From Chinchilla lanigera (lineage: Eukaryota; Chordata; Mammalia; Rodentia; Chinchillidae): 64,000 nucleotides of DNA. This document shows, piece by piece, positions 23,361 through 35,170 of this stretch; position 1 is the stretch's first letter; each line of letters opens with the position of its first letter. Both the position numbers and the translations under genes were made by a program. The stretch covers positions 18,506,143 to 18,570,142 of the forward strand of contig NW_004955433.1 of the NCBI RefSeq assembly GCF_000276665.1, read 5' to 3'. The notes beneath the pieces are model-generated. The model ran no database searches, was not told the DNA's origin, and saw only the letters and a program-made list of their open reading frames with translations.

Positions 23361-26300
23361 CCCATTAAGCTAGATAGAAGAAATCCTCACTTAATGTTGT
23401 TGGATTATAAAATAGGCCTAGTCTTACAAAGCTTCAAACAGGATGTAGTATTTTCAAAGCATATTGCTTCCATTTCCCCTTGAACATTCACAAGGCATAT
23501 CACTGTACTGAAGGTTTTATAAGCTAGTATATAGAAATATTTAAATTTCTGCATGCATTGTCTCCCAAATACTTCATTTATTTTAAATTCTGTGTAATTC
23601 TTATTTCTTGAGTACTAAGCTAGGGAGTTTGTAATAAATCCTGAAAATCTGTGTCAAAAATATGGGATAGAATATCATGGTATCTATGGTTTATAGATAC
23701 AGACTGGCAATCTTTGAGAAGATACATTTCATCTAAGAATACTTGGAACCAGCAATAGTGTACTATATTACAGTGTCAATTCTTCAAAAATACATCTAAA
23801 TGCCAAATTCTGAAATCCAAGGTTTGAACAGCACCATCATTCCCCTCACACAAATACAAGAATAAGAAGTCTTAAAACTCTGATTTCTGTATGGCATATC
23901 TTGATGATAGCTAGCTTAGCCATCAAAACTCACAAGTAGCAAGAGTCTATTTGTGGAGAAGAAAATTGATTTTAAATCATATTTGAAACACAAGAGATTT
24001 CAGCTGAAACCAATTTTTGAAGCTCCTTGACATGGATTCTTTAGATTCTTTAGAATCTTGGAGTTGTCAGACCTGCAGACTCTAGTTCTGGGAGTCTCTT
24101 GGGAGGAAATCCTCTCCACTCTGCCAGAATGTATCCAGTGATCGGAAATCTGCAAGCTCACATGGCTCCCAGCCTCCTTTCCACATTGGATCCATTTGAG
24201 GGGTAAAATTCATTGCTCCTCAAGGAATCCACAACAGCACTAACTCACTGTGGTTCTTGAGGCTCCTGGCACAACCCAGATTCTCATGAGTGATCAGCTT
24301 AAATTATGCTGTGAAGGGACTTGTGATTAAATGAATGAGCACTGGAGTTTGACAACAGTAAATCAGCAAATAATCACAGGCATGGAAAAATATATGAGTG
24401 CAATTTCACAATGCCTCATATATCTGCATTCGACCTGGCAGGCTTCGATACTCCCTGCATCAAGTAAGAAGTCATCTTTTATCCCTAAGTCACCAGGACA
24501 AAAATAGGCAAGTTTGTTTCGTCTTGTACCCACTTACACTACAATGCCCACAAGTTCTCAGAAGATACTTTTGATGTGTTTTCCATGTCCTACACACATG
24601 ATTTATGTAAGCCCCATTTTATGAAATTTTGCCTGAATTTTTAATATTAAGAATATATTTTGTAGAGGCTATTAAAACATGTCTTCTTTTTGATACATGT
24701 GTATTTTTTAGAAATATTATTTATTCCCTAGACAGGCTAATTACCTTTTATACAATTTTAGGACTAAATTATATGTGTAGAATGCCATTGCCATGGAGAT
24801 GGTTTCCATAGGTGAGACCATTTCCATTTTCCATCACTACATTTAATTGTTCCATTTTATTCTACCATGATTAGTTTTAAGACAGGTGTTAACACCAAAA
24901 CTATTGACTAGTTCACTGATAATAATCAGTTGCCATTACTTATAGGTGGACATTTTTAAAAAATATACGTTAAGCCTCATGTTTCATTAACTCCACTTGA
25001 ATAAACAAAATCCCAAAACTGAATCTATGTTAATGTTTTTGCCTCTTAGAAGATATATGAAAATATTGTTAACATTTTTTTCTTCTATATTTTGATGAAT
25101 GGGCAAGGAACTTTCCTCAGGTCCCAGTGATTACCTCCTAAAATCAATGCAATTGAGACAAATTAATGGGAAAATCATAAGTCATTATTTTGGTCATGTG
25201 AGGATTTTTATAAGGTTACTTTGGCACTCCAATAATTTCTTATAATGACATTTATTCTTCATAATGAATTACTCTTTGAAAATTTTGAAATACATTGTTG
25301 CAGTATATAGTTGTACTCTTTCTCCTCTGTAGCACCAGTGCTACAAACATAAATTCTCTATTATTGATGCTCAAATACTTGATTCTGTTTCAAGACAAAT
25401 GTACACAATTAACACCTTTAGAAAGTGGATGTTTTATTTTGCTCAGATATCAAAGAATTGAAACTTCATAATATTTTAAAAGTCAGAGAAGTCAAATTAG
25501 AATATAGGTAATTTGGCTAATGCCGGAAAGCCTCTGGATTTTTAGTTTTGTTTTTGTAATCATCACTGCCTCTTTATTTCAAATGTACTTTATTTCAAAG
25601 TACAAGTTTACTTTTATTTATGTATTCCTCAAAATTGTAAGTGTACCATGTGCAAAAATCTACAGACCCTGAATAATAGTCATGGATATGTATTTATGCC
25701 ATACATATACATTTATATACATATATGAGATACATATATATATTTTGTTTAATACCAATTATGAAGTCAGAGAGGGAATTTTTAAGAAATTGAATAAATC
25801 AGACTCACATTTATAAACATCATGTCTCCCTAGTATAGGAAGCTAAGAGTAAATAACATCGAAAATGTACAATAAATATTGGAAAAAGAAGAAACTGTTC
25901 AAAAGGAAAGAGAAACTAGGATGGGTGAAAGAAGAAAAGAAGGAAGGAAAAGGAAAAAAATATATGTATATATACGATAGCTAAGATAGGTTTACTACTA
26001 ATTTCTATTAGTTCATTGAAAAGAAAGTTTTGTGCTTATATTGTTTGATCAATGTTTCATGCCTATATCTTGTAATCTGAAGATAACATTATTTTGAAGA
26101 TTACAATATGCAATGTATTAATCATTGGTACTCTCCTACTATCTTATTCTGAAATTTTATATCATTGTTTTAATTGTTTTTTCTCTTTAAAATTTAAAAA
26201 AGAAATTGAAGGAATGAAGCCTCATTTGAGATATTAGATCAACATTGTTTGAAAGATTTCATTCATATTATGTTTTTTTTGTAAATAGTAAGACACTAAG

Positions 26301-26385
26301 TTCTCCAAGCTCCATTCAAGTTATGATCCTGTTGTTTCTTGCTCCCAGATTGTTGGGTTGTAGGCATGGTCCACCACATGTGGCT
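23361..26385. other. Unassigned DNA
   Basis: Nothing confidently named. 24020-24330 is less AT-rich and may be an unnamed old repeat. 24780-24815 carries an imperfect palindrome around TTGCCATGG (see findings). 25710-25745 and 25955-25975 are short TA/TG runs. Confidence 0.4.
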
Positions 26386-26400
26386 TGGGTGTCTACTTTT

Positions 26401-26532
26401 ATTTTTTTTTATTTTTTATTTTATTTTTTTATTTTTTATTTTTTTTGTTTTTTCTCCAGTACCGGGAACCGAACTCATGACCTTGCGCTTGCCAGGCAGG
26501 CGCTTTTGCCGCTGAGCTAAATCCCCAGCCCC
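26401..26532 (-). mobile_element. ID-type SINE (reverse), young-looking
   Basis: A T-rich tail of about 50 bases with A interruptions, then CCAGTACCGGGAACCGAACT, CTTGCCAGGCAGGCGC and GCTGAGCTAAATCCCCAGCC. Perfect 15-bp target duplication TGGGTGTCTACTTTT at 26386-26400 and 26533-26547. The frame 26245-26520 ends within it and is an artefact. Confidence 0.95.
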
Positions 26533-26547
26533 TGGGTGTCTACTTTT

Positions 26548-27298
26548 AAAAACCAGTTACTAATCAGAGATTGGAACACATGATGAAAAATTAAAGAAAA
26601 TATAGATTTAGGAGTTGTTTGGGAAGATAAGGCAGGTCAATAAATCAAACTGGATTCAATATCACAGTGAGACTAGGCATGTAGACCATCAAATGTTCCA
26701 TGTATAGAATACATTTAAAACATCAAAAAAATTGGCATCTATTTACAGCTTCAGCATATAAAGAACTTAGAAATATTGCTCCTATTCTTGTAGAAGGAAA
26801 AACTACACAAATTGGAAATCAACAAGTTCTCTTGTACTCATCAGAGAGTAGTTACAGGGCAGCCTGCCAACCCCAGTTGTACAGAGAGGGGATCATTCAG
26901 AGAGACGCAGACAAGACCTGCTCATATTGAGGAGAGGCACTGGAGACATGAACTGTAAGTGCACTACTGTTTCATGCATGTGAATGTGGACGACCTTGAA
27001 AGTGACAGCCTCCCTGGGCTACAGTTTCCATCCTTTCCTATCCTTTATACTCAGGATACCATCAGCTTCTCACAGTGAAGATGCACAAAAGATTTCCTCA
27101 TAGCTTTTTTAATAATAGAGGAGAGCAGGAGTGAAAGTTGAGAACTGGAAGAGATATCATTGTGAATTATGCCCAAATCTTTCATCATATAAAAGACTTA
27201 CTATCTCAGGGTTGGTGAGTACCCTGGTGCACAGCAGCCTTACTCAAGCAGGTGGAAATTAACATTTCTCAGCTAAGTTTTCCATTCTGGGGAGAAAA

Positions 27299-27299
<1 letters not shown>
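26548..27299. other. Unassigned DNA
   Basis: No gene or repeat named. The 76-codon frame at 26700-26930 has no recognisable domain. Confidence 0.4.

Positions 27300-27360
<61 letters not shown>
27300..27360. repeat. (GA)n microsatellite
   Basis: Nearly pure GA dinucleotide tract of about 57 bases, with no interruption seen. Pure tracts of this length are usually highly length-variable. Confidence 0.97.
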
Positions 27361-27361
<1 letters not shown>

Positions 27362-27949
27362 AGCTGTAAGGAGATATAAAAGCATAAATTTGAAATGATA
27401 CAGAAGTGAATCGGAGGGAAGACTATATTACTGTACATTGCAGGTATTTGTTAACAATAAAGAGATCACAAAATCATATCCATTACAAGACGAAGACATA
27501 ATTAGAGAATTACAGAATTCTTAGTTTTAGTTCCTGACAGCCACACTAATGGGGCATTATTATAAAAACAGTGAATTCCAGAAGAAAAAAATTCAAGAAA
27601 TAGACATTATGTAAGTGGGAATACTTAGGAAATCATGGAGAAAACAGGACACCAAAAACATCATTATAGGTGTGCGAAACCATTAGGACGTGCAGTTACA
27701 GAAAATGTCATACTTTTTCCAATTCTCAGCCAGGTAAACATGAAAATACTAAAGGTCTATGTTCTCAGTTCCAATTGCACAATACAGTTTGTCAGATTTC
27801 AAGAAAATTATTCAAAGGCTTGCCAGAGGCAACATTACACAGTCTTAAGGGACAAAGTAATCATTATAATGTAACTCAGCTATGATAAAGTTTTTTGATC
27901 ATCATATAAGGAACATAAAATATCTACATTTAAAATGTTCAGGGCCTTT
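27361..27949. other. Unassigned DNA
   Basis: Overlapping frames 27635-27874 and 27670-27885 are in different phases and lack domains. No repeat recognised. Confidence 0.4.
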
Positions 27950-28260
27950 ATGAATTCAGCAGACATTCAAAACTGAATAATAAACAATACCTAATTTAAA
28001 ACTTGGAAAACATCTGAAAAAACACCTCACCAAGTCATATGTCAAGATAGTAAATAAGCATGTAAAAATATACAACTGTCTCATTAATGAAATGCAAATT
28101 AAAAAAAAATTGAAATACAGTAATACTATTCACCTATACAAATGGCTCTTTAAGTGGTAATACCAATTGCTTATGAGGATGTGAGCCAATGAATTGAACA
28201 TTTAGGAACAGTCTCATTGAAGGGAGTCACTATAGAACGTGTTAATTTAAGTAATTTTGT
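27950..28260 (+). mobile_element. Old LINE-1 ORF2 fragment (forward)
   Basis: AACATCTGAAAAAACACCTC, then GTAAATAAGCATGTAAAAA, then TTAATGAAATGCAAATTAAA. This matches the late ORF2 block of ancient L1 families in which the consensus reads about AATAAGCACATGAAAA...GGAAATGCAAATTAAA. It is interrupted at its 3' side soon before the ID SINE. Confidence 0.65.
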
Positions 28261-28331
28261 AAATGAGTGAATTTTATAATACTAAAGATGAAAACAACTG
28301 AAGAACTATGTAAAAGTACTGTACATTTGTT

Positions 28332-28441
28332 TTTTTTTGTTTTTTTTTTTTTTTGGTTTTTCTCCGGTACCGGGAACCGAACTCACGACCTTGCACTTGC
28401 CAGGCAGACACTTTTGCCGCTGAGCTAAATCCCCAGCCCCC
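28332..28441 (-). mobile_element. ID-type SINE (reverse)
   Basis: T tail with one G, CTCCGGTACCGGGAACCGAA, CTTGCCAGGCAGACAC and GCTGAGCTAAATCCCCAGCC. The 17-bp target duplication runs from 28315 to 28331 (AGTACTGTACATTTGTT) and from 28442 to 28458 (AGTACTGTACCTTTGTT), with one mismatch. Confidence 0.95.
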
Positions 28442-28519
28442 AGTACTGTACCTTTGTTGATGGAGCTGTTTCATTGGCATGTGATGAAGGAATCACATGC
28501 ATACACGTCATTAGACAAT

Positions 28520-29171
28520 TGTGTCCGTCAGGGTTTACTAGACAAACATAAATAACACAAAATGTACAAGTGTACAAGAAATTACAAGTTGGCTTACAAT
28601 GGTGAGCCACAGAGTTGAATGAGGAAGCCTGCAGAGGGTGTCTGCATGCTGGAGACTGAGCATCCCAGCCTCAAGCATGGAGCTCACTGCAGTGTCCATG
28701 CAATTCTGTATCTGGAGGCTGATGGGTCTTCAATGGAATGCTGAAAAATCTATGACAAAGGCCAGAGATTCTACACCAGAAGGCTAAAGTCCAGGCGAAA
28801 GCCAAATAGTGAACACCAGAAGCCAGGAGATGATCAAACTGAAGATGAAGACTGGAGCTCCTCTGAAGAACCAGCAATTAACCTTTCCTCATTTCCCTTT
28901 TATTGTATGCAGCCTACCCTTTCTGAAGGGAGTGGTCCTTTACACCCACACCACCTTCAGGCCCTCCTCTTGCACAAGCTCAGGATGAATACAAAGTAAT
29001 GACTCTGGCTCCCTGATGAGGCACATAGTTAACCTTCTAAACTTCTCAAGTTCAGGCAATGTACAACATTCTAGAGCAGGAAGGGCAGTCCTTTTCATCC
29101 CAGAATATAGAACTGCTAAAATAGTTAAGCTTCTAGACTCCTCAAGTTGATACAATGTATCAACCATAACA
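28520..29171 (-). mobile_element. LTR of ERVL/MaLR type, 652 bp, reverse
   Basis: Runs from TGTGTCCGTCAGGGTTTACT to ...ATCAACCATAACA. Flanking pentamers ACAAT (28515-28519) and ATAAT (29172-29176) fit a decayed 5-bp duplication. Its right part is homologous to the solo LTR at 15947-16346 (CTCAGGATG.A, GACTCC.CAAGTTGA.ACAA). It has about 95 additional bases near that end because a CTTCTAAACTTCTCAAGTTC-like segment occurs twice (29035 and 29130 areas). Frames 28671-28877 and 28940-29245 lie inside it and are not genes. Confidence 0.75.
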
Positions 29172-29480
29172 ATAATTAAGTGAATGGATGTGGGGTCCTG
29201 GAAGTCAGTGTTCTCAGTGTTGGAGCAGAAGCTTGCAATAAACAAGGCATGGAAATTAATAAGAAGCTGTTGTAATGAATTACAATAGAAAGCATCACAA
29301 TAAACTCATTTTTAATTTAATATAGATACTGGTGGTTATATGTGGGAATATGTACACATCTGTGAATTTAATTGTGTTAATATTAACTCCTACATTTGCT
29401 TGGTGCACCACCTGAGACAGAATACCAATGACAGCCAGTAGCAATGAGTACACATGCCACATCAAAACTGTATATAGTAG
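29172..29480. other. Unassigned AT-rich spacer
   Basis: Short unique-looking stretch between an LTR and an ID SINE; nothing recognised. Confidence 0.4.
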
Positions 29481-29606
29481 GGGGCTGAGGATTTAGCTCA
29501 GCTGCACAGAGCCTGCTTGGCAAGCACAAGGTGGTGAGTTTGATTCCCGGTACTGGAAAAAAAAATAAAAAAACAAAAAAACAAAAAACAGAAAACAAAA
29601 AACAAA
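29481..29606 (+). mobile_element. ID-type SINE (forward)
   Basis: GGGGCTGAGGATTTAGCTCA, GAGTTTGATTCCCGGTACTG, and a long A-rich tail with C and T interruptions (AAAAAAC units). The body carries several differences from the copies at 14.7 kb. No clear target duplication was found. Confidence 0.9.
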
Positions 29607-29923
29607 ACCCTGGGTATAATAATACTGCATTGCTATAATACTATTATTATATAAAAGAAACAAAACTCCTTGATAAAACCTGCTGATTCTAGGCCTGGGC
29701 TGAAAATATACAAATTAGCCTGGAATGTCTTATAGTATTAGAAGAAAAAAATACTCAAACAGCAACGGTGACATGGTTTTGTCAAAGGAACACAGGAGCT
29801 ACTTGAGAGCGCCTTCGTTAGCCAGAAAAATAAAAGCAACTTAGTTGTTCTGGATTATATGGTAATAAAATATATAAATTGATATTAAATATACACAATG
29901 AAGAATGAAAATACAAAGTACAT

Positions 29924-29965
29924 CTACATATATATATGTGTGTGTGTGTGTATGTGTGTATGTGT
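29924..29965. repeat. (TA)n/(TG)n microsatellite
   Basis: Short TA run followed by TG and TATG repeats. The minus-strand frame 29841-30131 with its Thr-His run is a translation of this tract. Confidence 0.92.
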
Positions 29966-30109
29966 AAAAATAAATATTCATGAATTTATAATGACATAAA
30001 TAAGAGATGGGACAAGTGGATATAAAGAGAGACAAAAAACTCCCATAAAATGTGTGAATAGTTAAATATAGATAATTTACCTTCCAGGAGGGAGAGTAGC
30101 ATGACCTAA

Positions 30110-30735
30110 CTGTTAATTTGAAGGTGTACATTTTGAATTCCTTTCAGAAAATAGTGTAGGTAAAAGAAGGGGCAGAAGGAACTTCACAGGGAAAAAACTA
30201 ACAGACTTAACCATAATTCACTGATCAAGGTTAACATTTTCAGGGCTCACTCATGCTGATGGACTGCTCTTGACAGGATGTGAGGAATAATACACCTTAA
30301 CATGAAGGTTTGGCTCCCCTAAGTCGAGAGCCACTGTCCATGCATTTGTGGAACAGTAGACACACTCTTAGGAAGGGCTTTTTATGTAATACCTGTCCTG
30401 TACTCCTTAAAAATGTCAGGGTTATCAAAACAAAGTCTACAAAGCTGTCACCAGCATGAGAAACCTAAGCAGACCTCATAAGTAAATATAGTGCCATAGT
30501 CCAGATGAAGTCTTGGAGCAAAACACAAGCAGTAGACACAAAATAAGAAATCTGGAAATGTATGAACTCTCATAATAGTACACCAGTGTTGACTCATTTG
30601 TTGTGTGCAATGTACCATATGCATACAAACTACTAGTTCCAAGATAACCAGATGTCAGATATGTAAGAATGCTCCTTTCTAGCTCCTCAAGTTTTCTGTT
30701 AAGCTAAAATTATTACAAAGTGCTATGATAAAAAG
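30110..30735 (+). mobile_element. Ancient LINE-1 3' UTR (L1ME-like, tentative)
   Basis: A block near CACCAGTGTTGACTCATTTG followed by TGTGCAATGTACCATATG, and an end reading AAGTTTTCTGTTAAGC then AAAATTATTACAAAG, follows the order seen in old L1M/HAL1 3' UTRs. Divergence is high and the start is uncertain. Confidence 0.45.
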
Positions 30736-31808
30736 GAAGGAGAAAGGGAAACAGGGAGAAAGTTACTCAAATTTAAAGTTTTCTAGAAAGTCTTGTGTCA
30801 TTAAACACAGACAAGTAAACTTTTCAAGAAAAGAGTAGTAGAAAAACTGTCATACACTGAAGACAGATTCATGCACTATGGGCAAAATTACTCCTGATAA
30901 GTGTTAACACCAAGTGGCAGAATGCTTGCTACTATGAAACTCTTCCACGGGATTAGAGAGTATGTCTGTTTCCTTAACAAGCAAAAACACAAGTAAAAGT
31001 GGCTTTAAAAATGAATCAAAATTTCTGTGGTTTCAGTTCTCTGTGCTGTTTTTAACCATTTTCAATATACTATATTTCCAATTTCTTCGAAACCAGGGTA
31101 GTTCATTTGTGTGAGGTGATATGGGTGTCTCCCAGCAGGGCCAACTTCCCCACTTGGGGGAAAACAGACAGCACAGCTTGTGCTTTCCAGCTGGCAAAAT
31201 CTAGAGTAACAGCGGAAGAGAACTCCTGGCACCGGACTAGGGGAACCTTTGCCAATTTTTGGTTGCACTGTTGAAAACTCCATGTGCTTTCCGTCACACA
31301 GCAATATTTTCACACCTCTTGTGCCATTAATTAAGCTCCCTTTATCCTCCTGAATTCAGAGAAGAGACCCACACTTGTGCGTGTTGAAACCTTTTTTTGA
31401 TGGAGGCAAACATGGGATATATTTGATATTGGATGGTTTGCCCGTATTCATTGGCACAGGAGTGGAATTAGGTGTGAATTACCAAATATATTTGCTATGA
31501 CAATTGATCTTGTCAGAGAACTGAACCTTTTGGGAATGCAGCCCATCTAAGACTGGGTCATAAATTGCGTACTTTTTTACCCATACAATTTTATTCTGTA
31601 GCATTAGTATGAGTTGAACAGTTGTTAAGTGACTGTGACCTGAATAAATGAATTCTACAAGATGTCAGCAGCACTGGGGAATTTCAAAATATAGTATGAA
31701 TTTAGAGGCATATAATAATTTAATTTATGTTCAATCTGGATATTATAGTGATTATTTAAATAAGTGGGCTAATCAAAGAAATTGTTAATAAGAAAGATCT
31801 CTTCATTT
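30736..31808. other. Unassigned DNA with a less AT-rich core
   Basis: No repeat was recognised. 31090-31330 is the least AT-rich part and appears single-copy. Frames 31062-31313 and 31103-31297 overlap it in two phases on the minus strand without stops for 64-83 codons. I see no domain, and neither phase is favoured. It could be a conserved non-coding segment or chance. Confidence 0.4.
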
Positions 31809-31822
31809 GTTTTATTATTATT

Positions 31823-31915
31823 ATTATTATTATTTTTCCTGGTACCTGGAATCAAACTCACGACCTCCCGCTTGCCAAGTAGGCACTGTGCTGCTGAGCT
31901 ACATCCCCAGCCCCA
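31823..31915 (-). mobile_element. ID-type SINE (reverse)
   Basis: TTA-repeat tail, CCTGGTACCTGGAATCAAAC, CTTGCCAAGTAGGCACTGTG and GCTGAGCTACATCCCCAGCC. TTTTATTATTATT flanks both sides (about 31810 and 31917), which fits a target duplication but could also be tail sequence. Confidence 0.9.
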
Positions 31916-33114
31916 ATTTTATTATTATTTTCTCTTTGAATTATGTATTTTATGTTTTGTATTAGTTTCCTTTTTTATTCTGAAGTAATTATTTATTCAC
32001 AGGAAACAGGAATAAATGTAAAGAGAGGTCTTAAGTACCCTTTACCCAGTGGAATCATCTTGCAATATAATACATAAGCCACAATATTAATAAGAATTTA
32101 TTCAGATATCACCAGAACTTCATACACTAATCTCTGTGTATGTCCACATATGTTGGTGTATGTGAATTTCTACATTATTGTGTACATTGATTCATATAAC
32201 CACCAGCAGAATTCAGATACACAGTTATTCTGGCACCACCTGGCATCCTCAGGATTATAGGCACACCTTGCTTAACCTCATCCATAGAGTAATGCTCCTG
32301 TTCTTCATGCTTTTGTTACTGCAAAAATATATCAATGATATCCTGCATTCTATAAACTTACAAAAATAGCTTTTTTTTCACTTTGAATAACTTTCAAATT
32401 ATTTTAATTGAATTGTGGACAAATCTCAAGTATTTATTACACTTCCTTACATTTCTCACAAATTTCCAGGACCAAACAGCAAAGATTATTGCCATGAAGA
32501 ATGTTGACAAAGGATGTTCCTGTGCTGTTTATCACAAGTTTCAACTCTCAAAGTAAAGTGGAAGGTTGAGGTCTCCAGGAGAGGTAACTTATGACAGCCT
32601 CTTCTTTCTAGGTATTTGTGCTGTGAAGCAAGCTGTCAGGACCAGCCCTTGAAAGACCGGAAATTAATGTCAGGCCACTGGTGTACCAGTGCTGGTCAAA
32701 GCCAGAAGGAAATGGCCAGAAAGTCAGGAGAGGATGATAAATGAAAAACTGAACATAATTACATACTCTCACATTTCATGATTGTACTTAATCTCATCTG
32801 TTTTATTTTGTTTTTCTTATCTCTTTTGCCCCTTCAAGTTCCTATGTGTGGCTAGAGAAGGGCCAAGAGTAAAAGTGTTTCAAGGTAATCTGCATTACAT
32901 AGTAAAGGGAGATGAAAATTTATTTCTTAGAATTCTGGTCTACTTGATAGCAATGACATTTGTTTCAAAAATCAAAAAGTAATAGTGGACGAAGATAGCA
33001 TCTTTGTTTTTCAAGTGACTGAAATATATGAAGCACAATAAATTATTTTCCTATTTCCACAAGGAGAATGCACTAAGATAATGAGAAGACAATCTTTTTT
33101 CTTCACTTGAACTC
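31916..33114. other. Unassigned DNA
   Basis: No gene or named repeat. Frames 32178-32369 and 32782-32982 are short and without domains. Confidence 0.4.
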
Positions 33115-33860
33115 CTCAGCCTTTAAGAAGCAGCAGAAAGAATGGCTATTTTCAAGAAATCAAATAATAACAAATGCAGGCAAGGCTTCAGGGAAAAAAG
33201 AAACTCTTCTACATCGTTGGTGGGAGAATAAACTGTACAACCACTGTGGAAATCAGTATGGAGAGTCCTCAAAAACCTAAAGCTAGAACTTCTATTTGAA
33301 CCAGCTCTTCCCCTTCCAGTTATCTCCCCAAGAGAGTTAAAAACATGATATTGCAGAGATATATGCTCATCTCTGCTTTTATCATCATAATTCATAATCT
33401 GTAAATATTGGAAGAAGTGTGTATGTCCATTAGCAAATGAATGGATAAAGAAAATATGTTATTTGCACAATAGAGTGCTACTCTGTCATAAAGAAAAACT
33501 TGAGTCACTTGTACGAAAATGAATTCAACTTGAGACCATGTTAAGTGAAATAAATCAGATACACAAGATTAAATATCACATGGTTTCTCTAATTTGAGAA
33601 ACCCAATTTATAAATAAAGAGCAAAATAAATAATAGATAATAGGAAGCAGGGAAGTAGATCTTCTTCAAATGTGAAGAGAAGGGAGGCAGTGGAAAAAAA
33701 GAGGATGAAAAAAGAAACTAAGATATGTTATGTGCATGTACCAAATCTACCCAAGGAATGTAAACACTATATATTGCAAATATGCAGCAATAGAAAAAGA
33801 AGCAGCAGACAAAAGACGGAAAGTCTAGCCATGTCCAAAACATTTCAGTTGTAAAGAGGC
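33115..33860 (+). mobile_element. Old LINE-1 3' end (forward)
   Basis: Late ORF2 blocks in order: AAGAATGGCTATTTTCAAGA, CATCGTTGGTGGGAGAATAA, AACCACTGTGGAAATCAGTA, GGATAAAGAAAATATG, AAGTGAAATAAATCAGATAC. A purine-rich 3' UTR follows (AGAAGGGAGGCAGTGG) and ends near a TAGCCATGTCC block. The frame is broken by many stops, as expected for a dead copy. Confidence 0.88.
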
Positions 33861-34485
33861 ATGCTGTATATAAAATCCTGAGAGGCAGAGACTATATAAG
33901 TTTTATATTACTATTACATTGTAGATACTAGCATGGTACCTGACTCATAGTATATGTTAATAATATTTGTCAAATTAATTACACTGTAAGTTAGAAGTTA
34001 TCTACATTTTATGTTGTAGGGATAAAATAAAATTGATTAGTAGTGGTTCATCTCAGTGATTTTCCCAGCCACAACTCATACATACTTGAAATTCATAAGC
34101 AGCAATCAGAATATATAGCATTCCCCTTGAATTATAGTTCTTAAAGATGATACCAAATACAAGTCATCTAGTTTCTAGAAATACTGTGGGACGAGGCTAT
34201 GGGAACACTACTCTGTGAATGATTTACTGTGTAAATATGAGTTAATTGAAGTTAGGAAATCTTTTGTATTCTTTTGATAATGCCATTGGCTATTAAATGG
34301 ACTAGCAAATAGTAGATCATAATAAAAGTATGTTTTCCTATTTTAATTAAAACTATTAATTAAACATTATAAATTGATGGGCAGTGCTTTTAATATCAAA
34401 TCAAATTAATCGTCGATTTATAGCAGGCACTATCTTTGTATTATTTCTCTCATCCCTCCCTCCCACCCTTCCTCTTTTCCTTCCT
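33861..34485. other. Unassigned DNA, pyrimidine-rich at its right edge
   Basis: About 33930-33965 (GGTACCTGACTCATAGTATA) may be an L2/MIR relic. The last 45 bases before the gap are a C/T-rich run, possibly an L1 3' UTR or a simple repeat that stopped the assembly. Confidence 0.4.
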
Positions 34486-34957
34486 NNNNNNNNNNNNNNN
34501 NNNNNNNNNNNNNNNNNNNNNNNNNNNNNNNNNNNNNNNNNNNNNNNNNNNNNNNNNNNNNNNNNNNNNNNNNNNNNNNNNNNNNNNNNNNNNNNNNNNN
34601 NNNNNNNNNNNNNNNNNNNNNNNNNNNNNNNNNNNNNNNNNNNNNNNNNNNNNNNNNNNNNNNNNNNNNNNNNNNNNNNNNNNNNNNNNNNNNNNNNNNN
34701 NNNNNNNNNNNNNNNNNNNNNNNNNNNNNNNNNNNNNNNNNNNNNNNNNNNNNNNNNNNNNNNNNNNNNNNNNNNNNNNNNNNNNNNNNNNNNNNNNNNN
34801 NNNNNNNNNNNNNNNNNNNNNNNNNNNNNNNNNNNNNNNNNNNNNNNNNNNNNNNNNNNNNNNNNNNNNNNNNNNNNNNNNNNNNNNNNNNNNNNNNNNN
34901 NNNNNNNNNNNNNNNNNNNNNNNNNNNNNNNNNNNNNNNNNNNNNNNNNNNNNNNNN
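34486..34957. other. Assembly gap (472 N)
   Basis: Unresolved bases. The long open frames reported across it on both strands exist only because N codons are not stops. Confidence 1.
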
Positions 34958-35039
34958 TACTGACAGTTTCTTTCAGTATAGAAATAGAAGACAGAAGAAC
35001 AACCATGTTAACCATCCTGTATATACATACATACAAAAT

Positions 35040-35170
35040 TTCTCCTTCTTTCCCTCTTCTTGAGGCCTTTATATTTAAATGGTCACAACTAGAGACCATA
35101 CTCATAAGTGAAATAAATCAAACATACATGTGCAAGCACCACATTGTTTCTCTAGTGTAAATCTTGAAAG
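35040..35170 (+). mobile_element. LINE-1 ORF2 C-terminal fragment (forward)
   Basis: Translation in the plus direction gives QLETILISEINQTYMCKHHI, close to the reverse-strand copy at 41758-41840 (QLETIPISEINQTHIYKYHI). It is therefore the last codons of an L1 ORF2 of the same lineage. The rest of the element may lie in, or have been lost next to, the gap. Confidence 0.75.

Noticed and set aside
29841..30131. 96-codon minus-strand frame with Thr-His repeats
   Set aside because: Translation of the TA/TG microsatellite and surrounding AT-rich DNA.
34384..35160. Open frames of 175-258 codons on both strands
   Set aside because: They run through 472 N; unknown codons are not counted as stops. 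Only the final 40 or so codons on the plus strand are real, and they are L1 ORF2.
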